A stretch of DNA of 64,000 bases from Enterococcus faecium (GTDB taxonomy: Bacteria > Bacillota > Bacilli > Lactobacillales > Enterococcaceae): NCBI RefSeq assembly GCF_029023785.1, contig NZ_CP118955.1:1176501-1240500 (forward strand), in the 5' to 3' direction. Positions 8,173-17,746 of the stretch are shown one piece after another (the stretch's first letter is position 1; each line of letters begins with the position of its first letter). The notes beneath the pieces are model-generated. The model was not told the DNA's origin. It was given only the letters and a program-made list of their open reading frames with translations, and made no database searches. Both the position numbers and the translations under genes were made by a program.

Positions 8173-8973
8173 ATGCCGGATTGGTTGGATATTGCAGGAA
8201 AAGTAGTAATTGTAACTGGAGGTTCCTCAGGAATTGGAAGAAGTATCGTCGAAAATTTGTTGAAGCAGAATGCACAAGTAGCGAATTTTGATGTAACTGA
8301 ATGCCGTATACAGCATGAAAACCTACTATCTTTAAAAGTCGATGTGTCTTCTAAAACGGACATAGAAGAAGGGATATATAAAGTAATGAAACATTTCAAG
8401 ACGATCGATGGTCTAGTCAATAATGCAGGAATAAATATTCCTTCTCTTCTAATAGATAGAAATCATCCAAAAAGCAAGTATGAATTATCAGAACAAGTTT
8501 TTGATAAGATGATCGCTGTCAATCAAAAAAGTGTATATTTGATGAGCCAAGCAGTTGGAAGAATCTTGGTGCAAAAGGGATCAGGAGTGATCGTGAATCT
8601 TTCTTCTGAATCAGGATTGGAAGGATCAGAAGGACAGAGCTGTTATGCTGCTACAAAAGCAGCGATGAACAGTTTTACTCGTTCTTGGGCAAAAGAGTTA
8701 GGAAAGAGGAATGTTCGTGTGGTAGGTGTTGCACCAGGGATACTGGAAGAAACCGGTTTGAGAACACAAGAATATGAAGAAGCTCTTTCTTATACGAGAG
8801 GTATAAGCGTCGAACAGCTGAGAAACGGTTACAGTCGAACAAGTACGATCCCTCTAGGAAGGAGTGGTAAGCTGCAAGAAGTGGCGGATCTAGTCTGCTA
8901 TTATCTTTCAGAAAGATCAAGTTATATCACTGGAGTCACGACTAATATTTCAGGAGGTAAAACAAGAGGATAA
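8173..8973 (+). CDS. srlD: Sorbitol-6-phosphate 2-dehydrogenase, SDR family
   Basis: A 266-residue short-chain dehydrogenase expected to oxidise glucitol-6-phosphate to fructose-6-phosphate with NAD. The cofactor loop is TGGSSGIG (about residues 15-22), with NNAG following. The catalytic Ser-Tyr-Lys set is seen in NLSSESG and CYAATKAA (YxxxK). Substrate is assigned from context: it is first in an operon with gutR, gutM and the glucitol PTS genes. GGAGAGG gives a clear start. The gene is intact although the regulator and EIIBC genes downstream are broken. Confidence 0.88.
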   Translation: MPDWLDIAGKVVIVTGGSSGIGRSIVENLLKQNAQVANFDVTECRIQHENLLSLKVDVSSKTDIEEGIYKVMKHFKTIDGLVNNAGINIPSLLIDRNHPKSKYELSEQVFDKMIAVNQKSVYLMSQAVGRILVQKGSGVIVNLSSESGLEGSEGQSCYAATKAAMNSFTRSWAKELGKRNVRVVGVAPGILEETGLRTQEYEEALSYTRGISVEQLRNGYSRTSTIPLGRSGKLQEVADLVCYYLSERSSYITGVTTNISGGKTRG

Positions 8974-8991
8974 AGGATAGGGGGGACGCAC

Positions 8992-10858
8992 GTGACGCTA
9001 GTAAACAGATGGTACCAATTATTGAAATTACTAGTCACTCACAAGAAAGTTTCAATCCAGGAAGTGCAAAAAGAAATCAAAACCAGTAATCAAACCATAA
9101 AAAAAGATATTGGGGAGTTGAATGAAGAAATTGCCGGTATTGCAAAAATCATCCAAAAAAACAAACATTTTGAACTTGAAATTTATGATTTTGATTTTTT
9201 TGATGAGATCATGCAAGGAAAATTGAAAACAGCCAGTGATTTCAATTCGGCATCCAAAAGAATCGCTTATTTACTAAATAGGCTGATCGAAACAGAGGAT
9301 TTCTTACGTATGGATGATTTGTCTGAAGAAGTCGGTGTCAGCAGAGGAACAGTGGTCAAGGATCTAAAGACATTAAAAGAGATGATCAATGATTTTGATG
9401 TAAAGATTACAGGCACACCAAATAAAGGACTAAGAATAATAGGAGATGAGCTAGAATTACGACTACTTTTGTTTTATTTTGTTTCTCCCTACTTTTCAGA
9501 GACGAAAACAGAACAGGTTCTAGAAGAAAAACAAGCAATCAAACATTTTCAGAAGAAGACGAATGCTAGTAAACAAGAAATCACCCTTTTGACGAAAGTT
9601 ATCGGTATTTCTTTGAATAGAATCTCTAGTAACTATCTGTTGAAGAAGCCCATCAATCGTTACAGTGGGTGTTTTGAATATATCCAAGAATTCAATGAAC
9701 TGATCAATCGGTTGGAAGAAATCTATGAACTAACTTTGAGCCAATATGAAAAAGATTTTGTCAGTTTTCCTTTGAACATCATCAACACAAGTATAACGAT
9801 GATAAGAAAAGCTAACTCTGATTTGCGCTTATATTTCGACCCCATGATGATGCGTATTCGACGATTAGATCTCATTGATCTGGATGAGTCCTTCTTATAT
9901 CAAGAGATGAAACAGCACCTCTCTTTATTGATAAATCGGGTAATTTTTCGTTATCGATTGACTGATTTATTTTATGGTGAGATAGAAAAAAAGTATCCTT
10001 TTTCTTACCAAATCGCTAGCGAATGCATACAAGCATTAGAAGCTATCTTGCAACATAAGATCTCTAAAGTAGAGATCAGCTACCTAACGTTGTATTTGGA
10101 GTTAGCATTTCGATATCAAAAGAGCATTTTTCCTCTAAAAAAGTAGCCATTGTTCATACGACAGGAAAAGGAACAGCATTAATGATCCAAAGACAAATCA
10201 AAAGGATATTGGGGACGGATATACAAATAACACATGTTTCAGAAGAACAATATGAAAAAGTAGATCTAAACAAATATTTCGCTGTTTTTACAACGATTCC
10301 GTTAAAAAATGTAAATGAAGAGACACCGGTGATCCATTTGACTAATCTTTTCGATGACTCTTGGTTAAGGGCACAATGGCAAAAAGCAAAAAAAAGCGAT
10401 TAGTCGGGTTTCATTCTACTGTTTTTTTCTATCAAATATGGAAAGAAAAAAAGACGTATCAAGAATATTTAAACAAATTAGTCGCTCCTTTGATCAGAGG
10501 CTATTATGTGGATGAAGAATTTGAAAAAAGGATCTTGAAAAGAGAATCTCAGCAAAGCACATTTGTTAACAAAGAATTTGCTTTTCCTCACACAACCAAC
10601 CAGCTATCTCAACACATTGTTTTATCAGTAGGGCTAATAACTGATCAAGGTTTAGCAGAAACAGGAGGAAATGGAGTTATTTTTTTATTTGCCATACCTG
10701 AAGAAATGACGGCTGAAGTTGAAAATGAATTATTTGAGCTATACGATATCCTATTTGAACTCATAAAAATGGGAATAGATGAGTTTATTGAATTAGCACC
10801 GACACAGGAATCATTTTTAAAACTAATCAAAAGTAAAGGAGAGAGACTTCATGAATGA
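8992..10858 (+). pseudogene. gutR: Glucitol operon activator GutR (PRD/PTS-domain), two frameshifts
   Basis: A BglG/MtlR-type regulator of about 620 residues in three pieces. GTG 8992 to 10146 holds the helix-turn-helix domains and the PRD region. 10147-10403 reads VAIVHTTGKGTA, the EIIB-like part. 10375-10858 is the EIIA-like part with FPHTTNQLS. Each junction needs one added A: in the A6 run at 10137-10142 and in the A8 run at 10388-10395. The 3' end overlaps gutM by eight bases, as in intact operons. Two losses in poly-A could be real decay or sequencing error; if real, the operon lacks its activator. Confidence 0.85.
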
Positions 10859-11342
10859 TATGTATCTATTCATAGTTTTCGCAGCTTCAGCTTATGTGCT
10901 GCAAGCAGTTATCAGTTGGAAGCAACTAAAGCATTTCAATCAAACATATAGCGAACTGCGAAGAAAAGGAAAAGTAGCGATTGGTAAACGACCTGGGAAA
11001 ATCCGTTCAGGCACGATTGTTATGCTAGCTATAGACGATCATGATCAAGTTTTAGAAGTCAGGAAAATGCAAGGGGTTACATCTTTGGCAAAATTTCATT
11101 CATTACCTGTCTATGCGGGTGAAGATATCCATTACATCGATCGTTACCATCCCTCAGTTCGAGCGGAAGATCGTTTGACACAAGCAGCTTTAGAAAATGC
11201 CAGAGAAGTATACTTACGAATAGAGGCAGGAAATGAAAAAAGTGAACAACCTACATTGCCTTTTATTGCTATGCTCAATAATTTTCGGATATGGAAAAGT
11301 ACGATCAAAGAAAAAAGGAGTGACAAACGATGGATATCATAA
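10851..11342 (+). CDS. gutM: Glucitol operon accessory protein GutM
   Basis: 163 residues. One N-terminal transmembrane segment is followed by KQLKHFNQTYSELRRKGKVAIGKRPGKIRSGTIVMLAID, characteristic of GutM (SrlM), a membrane-linked co-activator of glucitol genes. It overlaps gutR at its start and srlA at its end (13 bases), so translation is coupled throughout. Intact. Confidence 0.9.
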   Translation: MNDMYLFIVFAASAYVLQAVISWKQLKHFNQTYSELRRKGKVAIGKRPGKIRSGTIVMLAIDDHDQVLEVRKMQGVTSLAKFHSLPVYAGEDIHYIDRYHPSVRAEDRLTQAALENAREVYLRIEAGNEKSEQPTLPFIAMLNNFRIWKSTIKEKRSDKRWIS

Positions 11343-11884
11343 CAAAATTTGCTGAGAGATTTATGAGGCTGTTCCAAACAGGTGCAGAAACATTCATAAG
11401 CTGGATGACAGGAATCGTACCAGTTGTCTTGATGCTGATGGTTGCAATGAATACGCTGATTGCTTTTTTAGGTGAAGACCGAGTAACGAAAGTAGCCAAA
11501 TTATCAGCGAAAAATCCGCTTACTCGTTACCTTGTGTTACCGTTCTTATCTGCTTTTATGTTGGGAAATCCTATGTCATTTACAATGGCTCGTTTCCTTC
11601 CAGAATACTACAAACCAAGCTATTATGCTGCTCAAGCTCAATTTTGTCATACGAGCAATGGTGTATTCCCCCATATTAATCCTGGAGAATTGTTTGTATG
11701 GATTGGGATTGCTCAAGGGATCGAAACCTTAGGGCTAAATTCGATGGAGCTGGCTATCCGATACTTGCTTGTGGGACTGCTGATGAACTTTATTGGTGGT
11801 TGGATAACTGATTTTACTACTGGATTTGTATGCAGACAGCAAGGAATCGTTCTTAGCAAAAAAGTAGAGCTTTCAGTTGATTAG
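11330..11884 (+). CDS. srlA: PTS glucitol/sorbitol transporter subunit IIC2
   Basis: A 184-residue membrane protein of near full family length. It starts MDIITKFAERFMRLFQTGAETF and carries the conserved FLSAFMLGNPMSFTMARFLPEYYKPSYYAAQAQFCHTSNG block (about residues 64-103). With SrlE it forms the membrane channel that takes in glucitol while phosphorylating it. GGAG precedes the ATG. Intact. Confidence 0.93.
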   Translation: MDIITKFAERFMRLFQTGAETFISWMTGIVPVVLMLMVAMNTLIAFLGEDRVTKVAKLSAKNPLTRYLVLPFLSAFMLGNPMSFTMARFLPEYYKPSYYAAQAQFCHTSNGVFPHINPGELFVWIGIAQGIETLGLNSMELAIRYLLVGLLMNFIGGWITDFTTGFVCRQQGIVLSKKVELSVD

Positions 11885-11901
11885 AGAAAGGAGTGTTTTA
11901 A

Positions 11902-12898
11902 ATGTATAGTGATATCAAGATCGTAAAAGGAAACGGCGGGTATGGAGGTCCTTTGATTATTAGGCCGACAAAAGTTAAACACAAGTTCATCTATGTCACA
12001 GGTGGAGGTGAGAGGCCAATGATCGTAGATAAAATAGAAGAACTGACAGGTATGGAGTCTATCAATGGATTCAAAACATCAATACCTGATAGTGAAATCG
12101 CGCTTGCAATCGTTGACTGTGGAGGGACTCTTAGATGTGGAATTTATCCTAAAAAAGGGATACCAACCATCAATATCGTTCCCACAGGAAAAAGTGGCCC
12201 ATTAGCACAATATATCACTGAAGATATTTATGTTTCAGCAGTAGGATTAGAACAAATACAGCCACTAATGGAAACTAGTGATAACAAAGAAACAGTAAAT
12301 ACTACATCTCCAGATAAAAAGTACAAATATGATACTTCTAAAAAGATAACCGAGCAAAAAGCAGAGCAGCAAAACTGGATAGCAAAAATTGGAATGGGCG
12401 CGGGAAAAGTAGTTGCTACATTCAATCAATCAGCAAGAGAAGCAGTAGATACGATGATCCGGACAGTGATCCCTTTTATGGCTTTCGTTTCCCTTTTGAT
12501 TGGTGTGATACAAGGTTCTGGGATCGGTAATGTATTTGCTAACATTATGGCACCTTTAGCAGGAAATGCAGTTGGATTAACAATCATTGGCTTTAATTTG
12601 TTCACTGCTATTTTTATCTCCTTTGCTTGGTCAAGGGGCAGTTATTAGCCAAGTGATTGGAACATTGATCGGTGTAGAGATTGGAAAAGGAAATATTCCT
12701 CCCCAATTAGCATTACCGGCACTATTTGCTATCAATACTCAAAATGCATGTGATTTTATTCCAGTCGGTCTAGGTTTGGAAGAAGCAAAAGCTGAGACAG
12801 TAGAAGTAGGTGTACCATCAGTTCTTTATTCAAGATTTCTTAACGGCATCCCACGAGTTATCATTGCTTGGGTAGCAAGTTTTGGATTATATAGCTGA
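11902..12898 (+). pseudogene. srlE: PTS glucitol/sorbitol transporter subunit IIBC, frameshifted
   Basis: About 332 residues when repaired. The IIB part (residues 1-120) has VDCGGTLRCGIYPKKG, with the candidate phospho-cysteine. The IIC part includes RTVIPFMAFVSLLIGVIQGSG. One extra G at 12589-12590 shifts the frame and ends the first piece at 12648; the other frame continues [17 protein letters not shown] and ends [19 protein letters not shown]. The break lies inside a membrane segment of the transporter, so the product should not work unless the base is a sequence error. Confidence 0.87.
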
Positions 12899-12915
12899 GT
12901 TTAGGAGGAACAGAG

Positions 12916-13314
12916 ATGACGATCTTTGAAACGGTTGTAACAGATGTTGGTATAGAAGCAGAAGTATTCAGGAAAGAAAAAATAATGATTTTATTTGGAG
13001 ATGAAGCACCGGAAACATTAACAGATTATTGTTATAAGATTGAATTGAATCAGGTAAGAAAAGAAATAACTTGTGATATGAAGCTCTGCTTTGATAAACA
13101 AATGTATGTAATCACAGCAGTAGGAGATGTTGTCCAAACTAATTTGAATGAATTAGGACATATCACGATAAAATTTGATGGATCTCATGAGCCGGAACTT
13201 CCAGGAACAATGTATGTAGAAGATAAGGAAATGCCGTATTTAAGAAAGGGGACAATCATTAAAATCGATCAAGAGGATCAGAATGGGGGAAAGCTATATG
13301 GAAATCATGCTTGA
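12916..13314 (+). CDS. srlB: PTS glucitol/sorbitol transporter subunit IIA
   Basis: A 132-residue glucitol-type EIIA. ILFGDEAPETLTDYCYKIE and NLNELGHITIKFDG are family blocks. The phosphate-accepting histidine of the family most likely corresponds to LGHITIKF here. It overlaps the transaldolase-like gene by 17 bases. Intact. Confidence 0.9.
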   Translation: MTIFETVVTDVGIEAEVFRKEKIMILFGDEAPETLTDYCYKIELNQVRKEITCDMKLCFDKQMYVITAVGDVVQTNLNELGHITIKFDGSHEPELPGTMYVEDKEMPYLRKGTIIKIDQEDQNGGKLYGNHA

Positions 13315-13993
13315 TACAGCAAATACAAAAAGTATTTATTCTTGTCAACAGTTTTTGAATTTAACAGGCGTAACAACAAATCCTACTATTCTGAAAAAAG
13401 AAGGAGCGTCAAACTTCTTCTCGCATATGAAAGAAATCAAAAAAATAATCGGACAGATTCCTATCCATATTCAGACAATAGGAAGAACGGAAGAAGAAAT
13501 GATAGAGGATGCTCGAGTTATCATAGAAGAACTGGGAAAAGATACGTTTATCAAGGTGCCGGTGAATCAAGCAGGCCTTCAAGCGATCAAAAAGTTGAAA
13601 AAAGAAGGTTATTTGATTACCGGTACAGCTATTTACACAGAATTACAAGGGTATTTAGCTATTAATAATGGAGCAGATTATATTGCACCTTATTATAACA
13701 GGATGCAAAATCAAGGCATTGATGCTATGAAAGTGATTGATTCGTTGCGGACTGAGATCGAACGTACGCAAAGTCCAACAAAAATATTAGCAGCTAGTTT
13801 CAAAAATTGTGAACAAGTCACTACAGCCATTCGATCTGGAGCTCATGCGATAACGTTAGGTAAAGAGCTACTAGATCAAGTATTAGAGATGCCCTCGATT
13901 GATAAAGCAGTGAGGGGCTTCCAAGAAGATTGGGTGCAAACTTTCCAAGCAGAAACGATTGGTGAACTAAAAAAGGTCGCTGATTACTTCTGA
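13298..13993 (+). CDS. Transaldolase-like / fructose-6-phosphate aldolase family protein
   Basis: A 231-residue TIM-barrel protein. MLDTANTKSI, GVTTNPTIL and KVPVNQAGLQAIKKL carry the Schiff-base lysine region, and LAASFKN follows later; together these are typical of the small transaldolase/FSA family. At the end of a glucitol operon it could act on the fructose-6-phosphate produced. ATG 13298 is chosen because GGGGGAAAG precedes it; the longer frame from 13283 overlaps that site. Intact. Confidence 0.85.
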   Translation: MEIMLDTANTKSIYSCQQFLNLTGVTTNPTILKKEGASNFFSHMKEIKKIIGQIPIHIQTIGRTEEEMIEDARVIIEELGKDTFIKVPVNQAGLQAIKKLKKEGYLITGTAIYTELQGYLAINNGADYIAPYYNRMQNQGIDAMKVIDSLRTEIERTQSPTKILAASFKNCEQVTTAIRSGAHAITLGKELLDQVLEMPSIDKAVRGFQEDWVQTFQAETIGELKKVADYF

Positions 13994-14015
13994 ATCAATT
14001 TCTCCATAAAATAAA

Positions 14016-14048
14016 CGATAGCCTTCTCGAAAACTCGAGAAGGCTATC
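14016..14048. terminator. Hairpin at end of glucitol operon
   Basis: GATAGCCTTCTCGA and its complement form a 14-pair stem with a three-base loop. There is no long T-run, so it may act as an mRNA 3' stabiliser as much as a terminator. Confidence 0.6.
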
Positions 14049-14049
14049 T

Positions 14050-14455
14050 GACGATTCAATATTCATTAATTTAAAGTTTGGGTGACTATTACTAACTATT
14101 ACTTATTTCTCATTTAAACGATGTATTCCCTAACCTCTAATACATCCTTGTAACTCTGAAGTTACGCCAGTTTTGAATAAATTTCATAAAAACAAATGAA
14201 AAGTGTCGCATAAAAATATCTTTCGTGTTTCTCTAGTATAACAGAATAAGAAGAACAAGTCCAGAAGGGATATTTTCAGTCTTTTTTTAAATAACTTTTC
14301 AGTCGAGTTTGAGTTTATGATAGTTGTTTTTGAAGCGATACGGCAAGTGAAAAAATAGGGGAGCATGAAAGAATCTACTTAATGGCGCATTGATTCATGT
14401 GATAGAAATAAAAAACTTTTTTAAATTTATATCCTCATGATTGTAACAAATAAAA
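14050..14455. other. Intergenic stretch with no recognisable gene
   Basis: AT-rich, frames closed on both strands apart from one 60-codon minus-strand frame without ribosome binding site or homology I recognise. Nothing supported. Confidence 0.4.
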
Positions 14456-14560
14456 AAAGACCCCAATGAAGTTGTGGCAAAAGTGGTTTGCCTCAAAAAT
14501 AAGAAGGAATTTCCAAAAATCACTTCTCAAATTTTGCCACATCCCCAATTGGGTCAAATT
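14456..14560 (-). terminator. Extended hairpin terminator of prsA
   Basis: GACCCCAAT and GTGGCAAAA on the left pair with TTTTGCCAC and AATTGGGTC on the right, giving a hairpin of about 100 bases. The minus-strand read ends in seven T. It is far longer than a usual terminator and may be a captured palindromic element. Confidence 0.6.
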
Positions 14561-14563
14561 TGT

Positions 14564-15418
14564 TTATTTGAATATATTTTTTACATAAGGATCTTTAATA
14601 GTTACATTGTCTTTTTTCATCACTTTACGGATTGTTTTATCCATGAATTCCGTATCAAGAGTTTTTGCTTCGGTAGCAATTTTTTCTAGCTCAGATTTGT
14701 ATTTGCCTTTATTAGAACCTTTATCCTGTTTTTTTACCATTTTTACTAGATAATAGCTTTGCTGATAAGTCGTTGGATCTGTTACAGGAATGATATCAGA
14801 AACTTCCCCGTTTTTTAGTTTAAATGCTGCTTTTTTTACTTCAGTAGGAATCTCTGGATTGGTTGAATCAAAATTCATTTTTCCATCAGTTTCCTTTAAT
14901 GTTTTATTTTTTCCATAAGCTTGAACAAGCTTGGAGAAATTTTCCCCTTCATTTGTTGCTTTTTTTGCTTTATCTGCTTCTTCTTTAGTCGAAAATAGAA
15001 TGATCTGTGTACTAACTTCTGGATAGAATTCTTTCCAAGCAGTGTCTAGATCTTTATCTGTTAATTTTACATTGGCTTTCAAACCGTATTGGAAAGCCAG
15101 CATCTGTTTAAAGAGTTTCTTATATGTCTCTTCTGTTTGGCCAACTGCTTTTAATTGTTCCTTGTAGTTTGGACCGAGTTTTTTGATTTGTTCATTATAT
15201 TCTTTTGTTACTTCCTTTGAAGAAATCTCTTTTCCGTATACATCATCAAATGCTTTGAAGACAATCATTTTTTTTAATAGTGTTTGATTATTTGATTTAA
15301 CTTTTGGGTTATCATAAAAATCCTGAACTGTAAGTGTTCCACCTTTAAACGTTGCAATCGTTTCATTGGACTTGCTACAACCTGAGAATAGTAAAATTGC
15401 ACATGCTGAAAGGCACAT
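14564..15418 (-). CDS. prsA: Foldase PrsA-type lipoprotein, natural start disrupted
   Basis: 284 residues from ATG 15418. Lipobox LFSGC, then an N-domain, a parvulin-like core (about residues 120-225, ILFSTKEEADKAKKA to LKNGEVSDII) and a C-terminal helical part. PrsA folds secreted proteins, including penicillin-binding proteins, outside the membrane. The expected start, TTG 15439 behind AAAGGATGGG, is followed by AAA AAA and then an in-frame TAA (15430-15428). ATG 15418 lacks a ribosome binding site and would give a signal peptide without its lysines. Expression is therefore doubtful. Confidence 0.85.
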   Translation of the reverse strand: MCLSACAILLFSGCSKSNETIATFKGGTLTVQDFYDNPKVKSNNQTLLKKMIVFKAFDDVYGKEISSKEVTKEYNEQIKKLGPNYKEQLKAVGQTEETYKKLFKQMLAFQYGLKANVKLTDKDLDTAWKEFYPEVSTQIILFSTKEEADKAKKATNEGENFSKLVQAYGKNKTLKETDGKMNFDSTNPEIPTEVKKAAFKLKNGEVSDIIPVTDPTTYQQSYYLVKMVKKQDKGSNKGKYKSELEKIATEAKTLDTEFMDKTIRKVMKKDNVTIKDPYVKNIFK

Positions 15419-15636
15419 AATTAGTAGTTATTTTTTCAAAAAAATTTCCCATCCTTTCCTTATTAAAAACAGTCTAACAGAAGAATTAGGGAGACAGTCT
15501 TTCATTTTCGTAAGGTTGCTGTAGATATTCTTAGTTCGTAAAAATCTATTCTCTCTATGATGGAGAACATTTACATAGTTTTCACGAGACAAGAAAGAAA
15601 AGGGTTGTTAAACTTAATATAAAGGAGGGATGAAAG

Positions 15637-16476
15637 ATGTTCAGGATTATTCGGTTGATTGGATCTGTTTTAATAGTCTTAGTTGGTTTTGTTTTAGGAA
15701 TTCTTGTCAATAATGCACTTGCGGATATGTTTATTGGAAATAGTGAATGGATTGGAGCAATTGCCGGTACAGTCGGACATTTAGCTGTTTTTTTACTAGC
15801 TTTATTTCTTGCTAGTAAGGTCGAAGGAAAAAGAATAGAAGATTATGGTGTTTCTGTTCGAGGAAAAGACTGGGGGTATTTAGCGGGAGGTCTCGTTGTT
15901 GGAATTGGAGTGTTTCTGCTTATTACTAGTCCATTATATTTGACGGGGGCGTATCGGTTAGATTCAGGAAACGCAAACATTGTGCCGCTGATAACGAGTT
16001 TTATTTTATTTATTGCAGTGGGGGCATCAGAAGAGCTTTTATTCCGTGGCTTTTTTCAGCATCAGATGCTTAGATTTGGTCCGTTAATAGCAATGATTGG
16101 ATCTGCTGCATTATTTGCTCTTTTGCACGGATTGAATCCTAACATGACATTTCTGGCAGTTTTCAATATCTTTTTAGCAGGTTGCTTTTTCAGTGCACTT
16201 ATCTACAGTACAGGAAGTTTATTTACGGCTATTGGTGCTCATATTACTTGGAATTGGACACAAGGAGCTATTTTGGGTATACCAGTCAGCGGAACGCAAG
16301 AACAAGGTTTTTTCTCCACTCTGATCCAATCGCAAAATACAATAATTACTGGGGGAAACTTTGGGGCTGAAGCATCTATATCGACTACATTATTCTTGTT
16401 AGTCTTGATTGTTGGTTTGTTACTCTATGCATATAAAACAAAGCGGATGAAGAAATACACTGCTGTTTATCAATAA
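15637..16476 (+). CDS. CPBP-family intramembrane metalloprotease
   Basis: A 279-residue protein with about eight membrane segments. The Abi/CAAX protease motifs are intact: EELLFRG (EExxxR, about residue 133), LLHGLNPN with a metal-binding His, and HITWNW with the last His. Family members act in prenyl-protein processing or bacteriocin self-immunity; here no bacteriocin operon is intact next to it. GGAGGG precedes the ATG. Single gene. Confidence 0.9.
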   Translation: MFRIIRLIGSVLIVLVGFVLGILVNNALADMFIGNSEWIGAIAGTVGHLAVFLLALFLASKVEGKRIEDYGVSVRGKDWGYLAGGLVVGIGVFLLITSPLYLTGAYRLDSGNANIVPLITSFILFIAVGASEELLFRGFFQHQMLRFGPLIAMIGSAALFALLHGLNPNMTFLAVFNIFLAGCFFSALIYSTGSLFTAIGAHITWNWTQGAILGIPVSGTQEQGFFSTLIQSQNTIITGGNFGAEASISTTLFLLVLIVGLLLYAYKTKRMKKYTAVYQ

Positions 16477-16560
16477 CTATATAGTTATTAATGATTATCC
16501 ATATTTAAAATGTTATATGGAGATCAACAGAGTATACTTTAGTACCTGCTATAAGCAACA

Positions 16561-16590
16561 AAAAAGTCCCTTCTAATAAAAGAGACTTTG
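16561..16590 (-). terminator. Terminator of small membrane gene
   Basis: AAAGTC/GACTTT-centred stem followed on the minus strand by six T. Confidence 0.65.
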
Positions 16591-16593
16591 AAG

Positions 16594-16794
16594 TTATTTA
16601 TTTTTTTTGGATTTCCTGTAAATTGAAAAAGCTTCAAGAACACTTAAAAACAATACCGTATAGAAACCAGAACCTATAAAGTCTTTATTTAGTAAATATT
16701 CAACAGAAATTCCGATAATACTACCTAACAACAAATTGATTAAAAGGGAAAGATAAGGATGTTTTTCGTAGAATAAATCTATTTTAGCTTTCAT
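16594..16794 (-). CDS. Small membrane protein, possible immunity-type
   Basis: 66 residues, two hydrophobic segments, ending in basic RKSKKNK. AAAGGAG precedes the ATG. It directly follows, on the same strand, the wreck of a secreted protein gene (16815-17268), the gene order of a bacteriocin and its immunity protein. That reading is inference only; no family is recognised. Confidence 0.6.
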   Translation of the reverse strand: MKAKIDLFYEKHPYLSLLINLLLGSIIGISVEYLLNKDFIGSGFYTVLFLSVLEAFSIYRKSKKNK

Positions 16795-16814
16795 AGGTTC
16801 TCCTTTTGTATTAT

Positions 16815-17268
16815 TTACTCTATTTTATAATCAGTGGTCACAGCTCTTCTCACTCCGTCATAGCCAGTTCGTTTGTAAAATCCTACCCAGCTATTACAAT
16901 TTTTGTCTTATAGTCGAGCGACTGCATTTACTGGGATATTGCCATAATTTGTCCAATCAGCTGCTAGAGTAGGCAGTATTTATAGCTCCAGCTGTTATAC
17001 CAGTACTTAAAGCAATATGAGGATATTGCCATGCTTCCCACGTTGCAACATTAGCACGAGCTTTTGTTTCCATTTTTACTACCATAAGACGACCGTTCTC
17101 GTCTTTTCTATAGATACATTCAAGTTATCATCGTTAGAATAACTAGTATTTTTGATGATATTTTGTTCGCTAGCAAAAACAATTCCAGTTGGGAGAATTG
17201 TTGATCCAAAAGTTAGTAACAAGGTTGATAATAGCAAACTTTTTAATAATATTTTTTCTTGATGTCCG
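16815..17268 (-). pseudogene. Secreted protein remnant, multiply broken
   Basis: The minus strand reads a clear signal peptide (KILLKSLLLSTLLLTFGS, ending VFASEQ) but the ATG is missing. After DDNLNVSIEK a frameshift leads to DENGRLMVVKMETKARANVATWEAW..., then another shift gives AADWTNYGNIPVNAVARL, a stop, and a final DKNCNSWVGFYKRTGYDG to the end. Several lesions rule out a simple sequencing error. The size (about 150 residues) and the following small membrane gene suggest a secreted peptide or bacteriocin-like product, but I do not recognise the family. Confidence 0.6.
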
Positions 17269-17399
17269 CCTCTTAAAATAAATTGTAATATACGTATTTA
17301 CGAATTTAATATAACATGTGACTTGTTTTAAAAGAGAAAAAATCACAAACAGTTGTTTTGAATTCATAATCGCTAGTGTCATTTGACGTGCTAGTAAAC

Positions 17400-17690
17400 A
17401 GAATGTATTGCCTAAAAATTATCCTTTAGACGAAAGAAACAAAAATTAGTTGTATCTATTTTAATTATTATGATACAGGCAGCAGAGCATATGTTTTTGA
17501 TGTTTTTAATACTTGAGAAATTTCATAGTAAGTAGTAAGGCACCTACTGGTTCAAAAAGATGTGGACATTGATCTATTAGTATAGAAGTAATTGATTGAT
17601 TTTATTAAAACTCGACATAAAAGCTTTAAAAAAAGACATGGAGAATAAAGAAAAGAATTAGTGATAGAATGATAGTATAATAGTTTTTAC
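17400..17690. other. Intergenic stretch with no supported gene
   Basis: Frames closed. A perfect TATAAT at 17676-17681 has no matching -35; it sits just before the hairpin at 17697-17742. Confidence 0.35.
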
Positions 17691-17696
17691 TTCATA

Positions 17697-17742
17697 AGAT
17701 AACAACTGCTCAGTAGTCAACTGAAAGTGGTTGTTTTTTGTT
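17697..17742 (+). terminator. Strong hairpin terminator
   Basis: AACAAC...GTTGTT with inner CAGT/ACTG pairs, followed by TTTTTTG on the plus strand. No gene ends just before it, so it may close a short non-coding transcript or the wreck of a lost gene. Confidence 0.6.
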
Positions 17743-17746
17743 TTCT

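Noticed and set aside
11532..11732. Second frame inside srlA
   Set aside because: Out-of-frame shadow; srlA itself matches the glucitol IIC2 family throughout.
14474..14689. Plus-strand frame at the prsA 3' end
   Set aside because: It crosses the prsA terminator hairpin and is antisense to coding sequence; no support.
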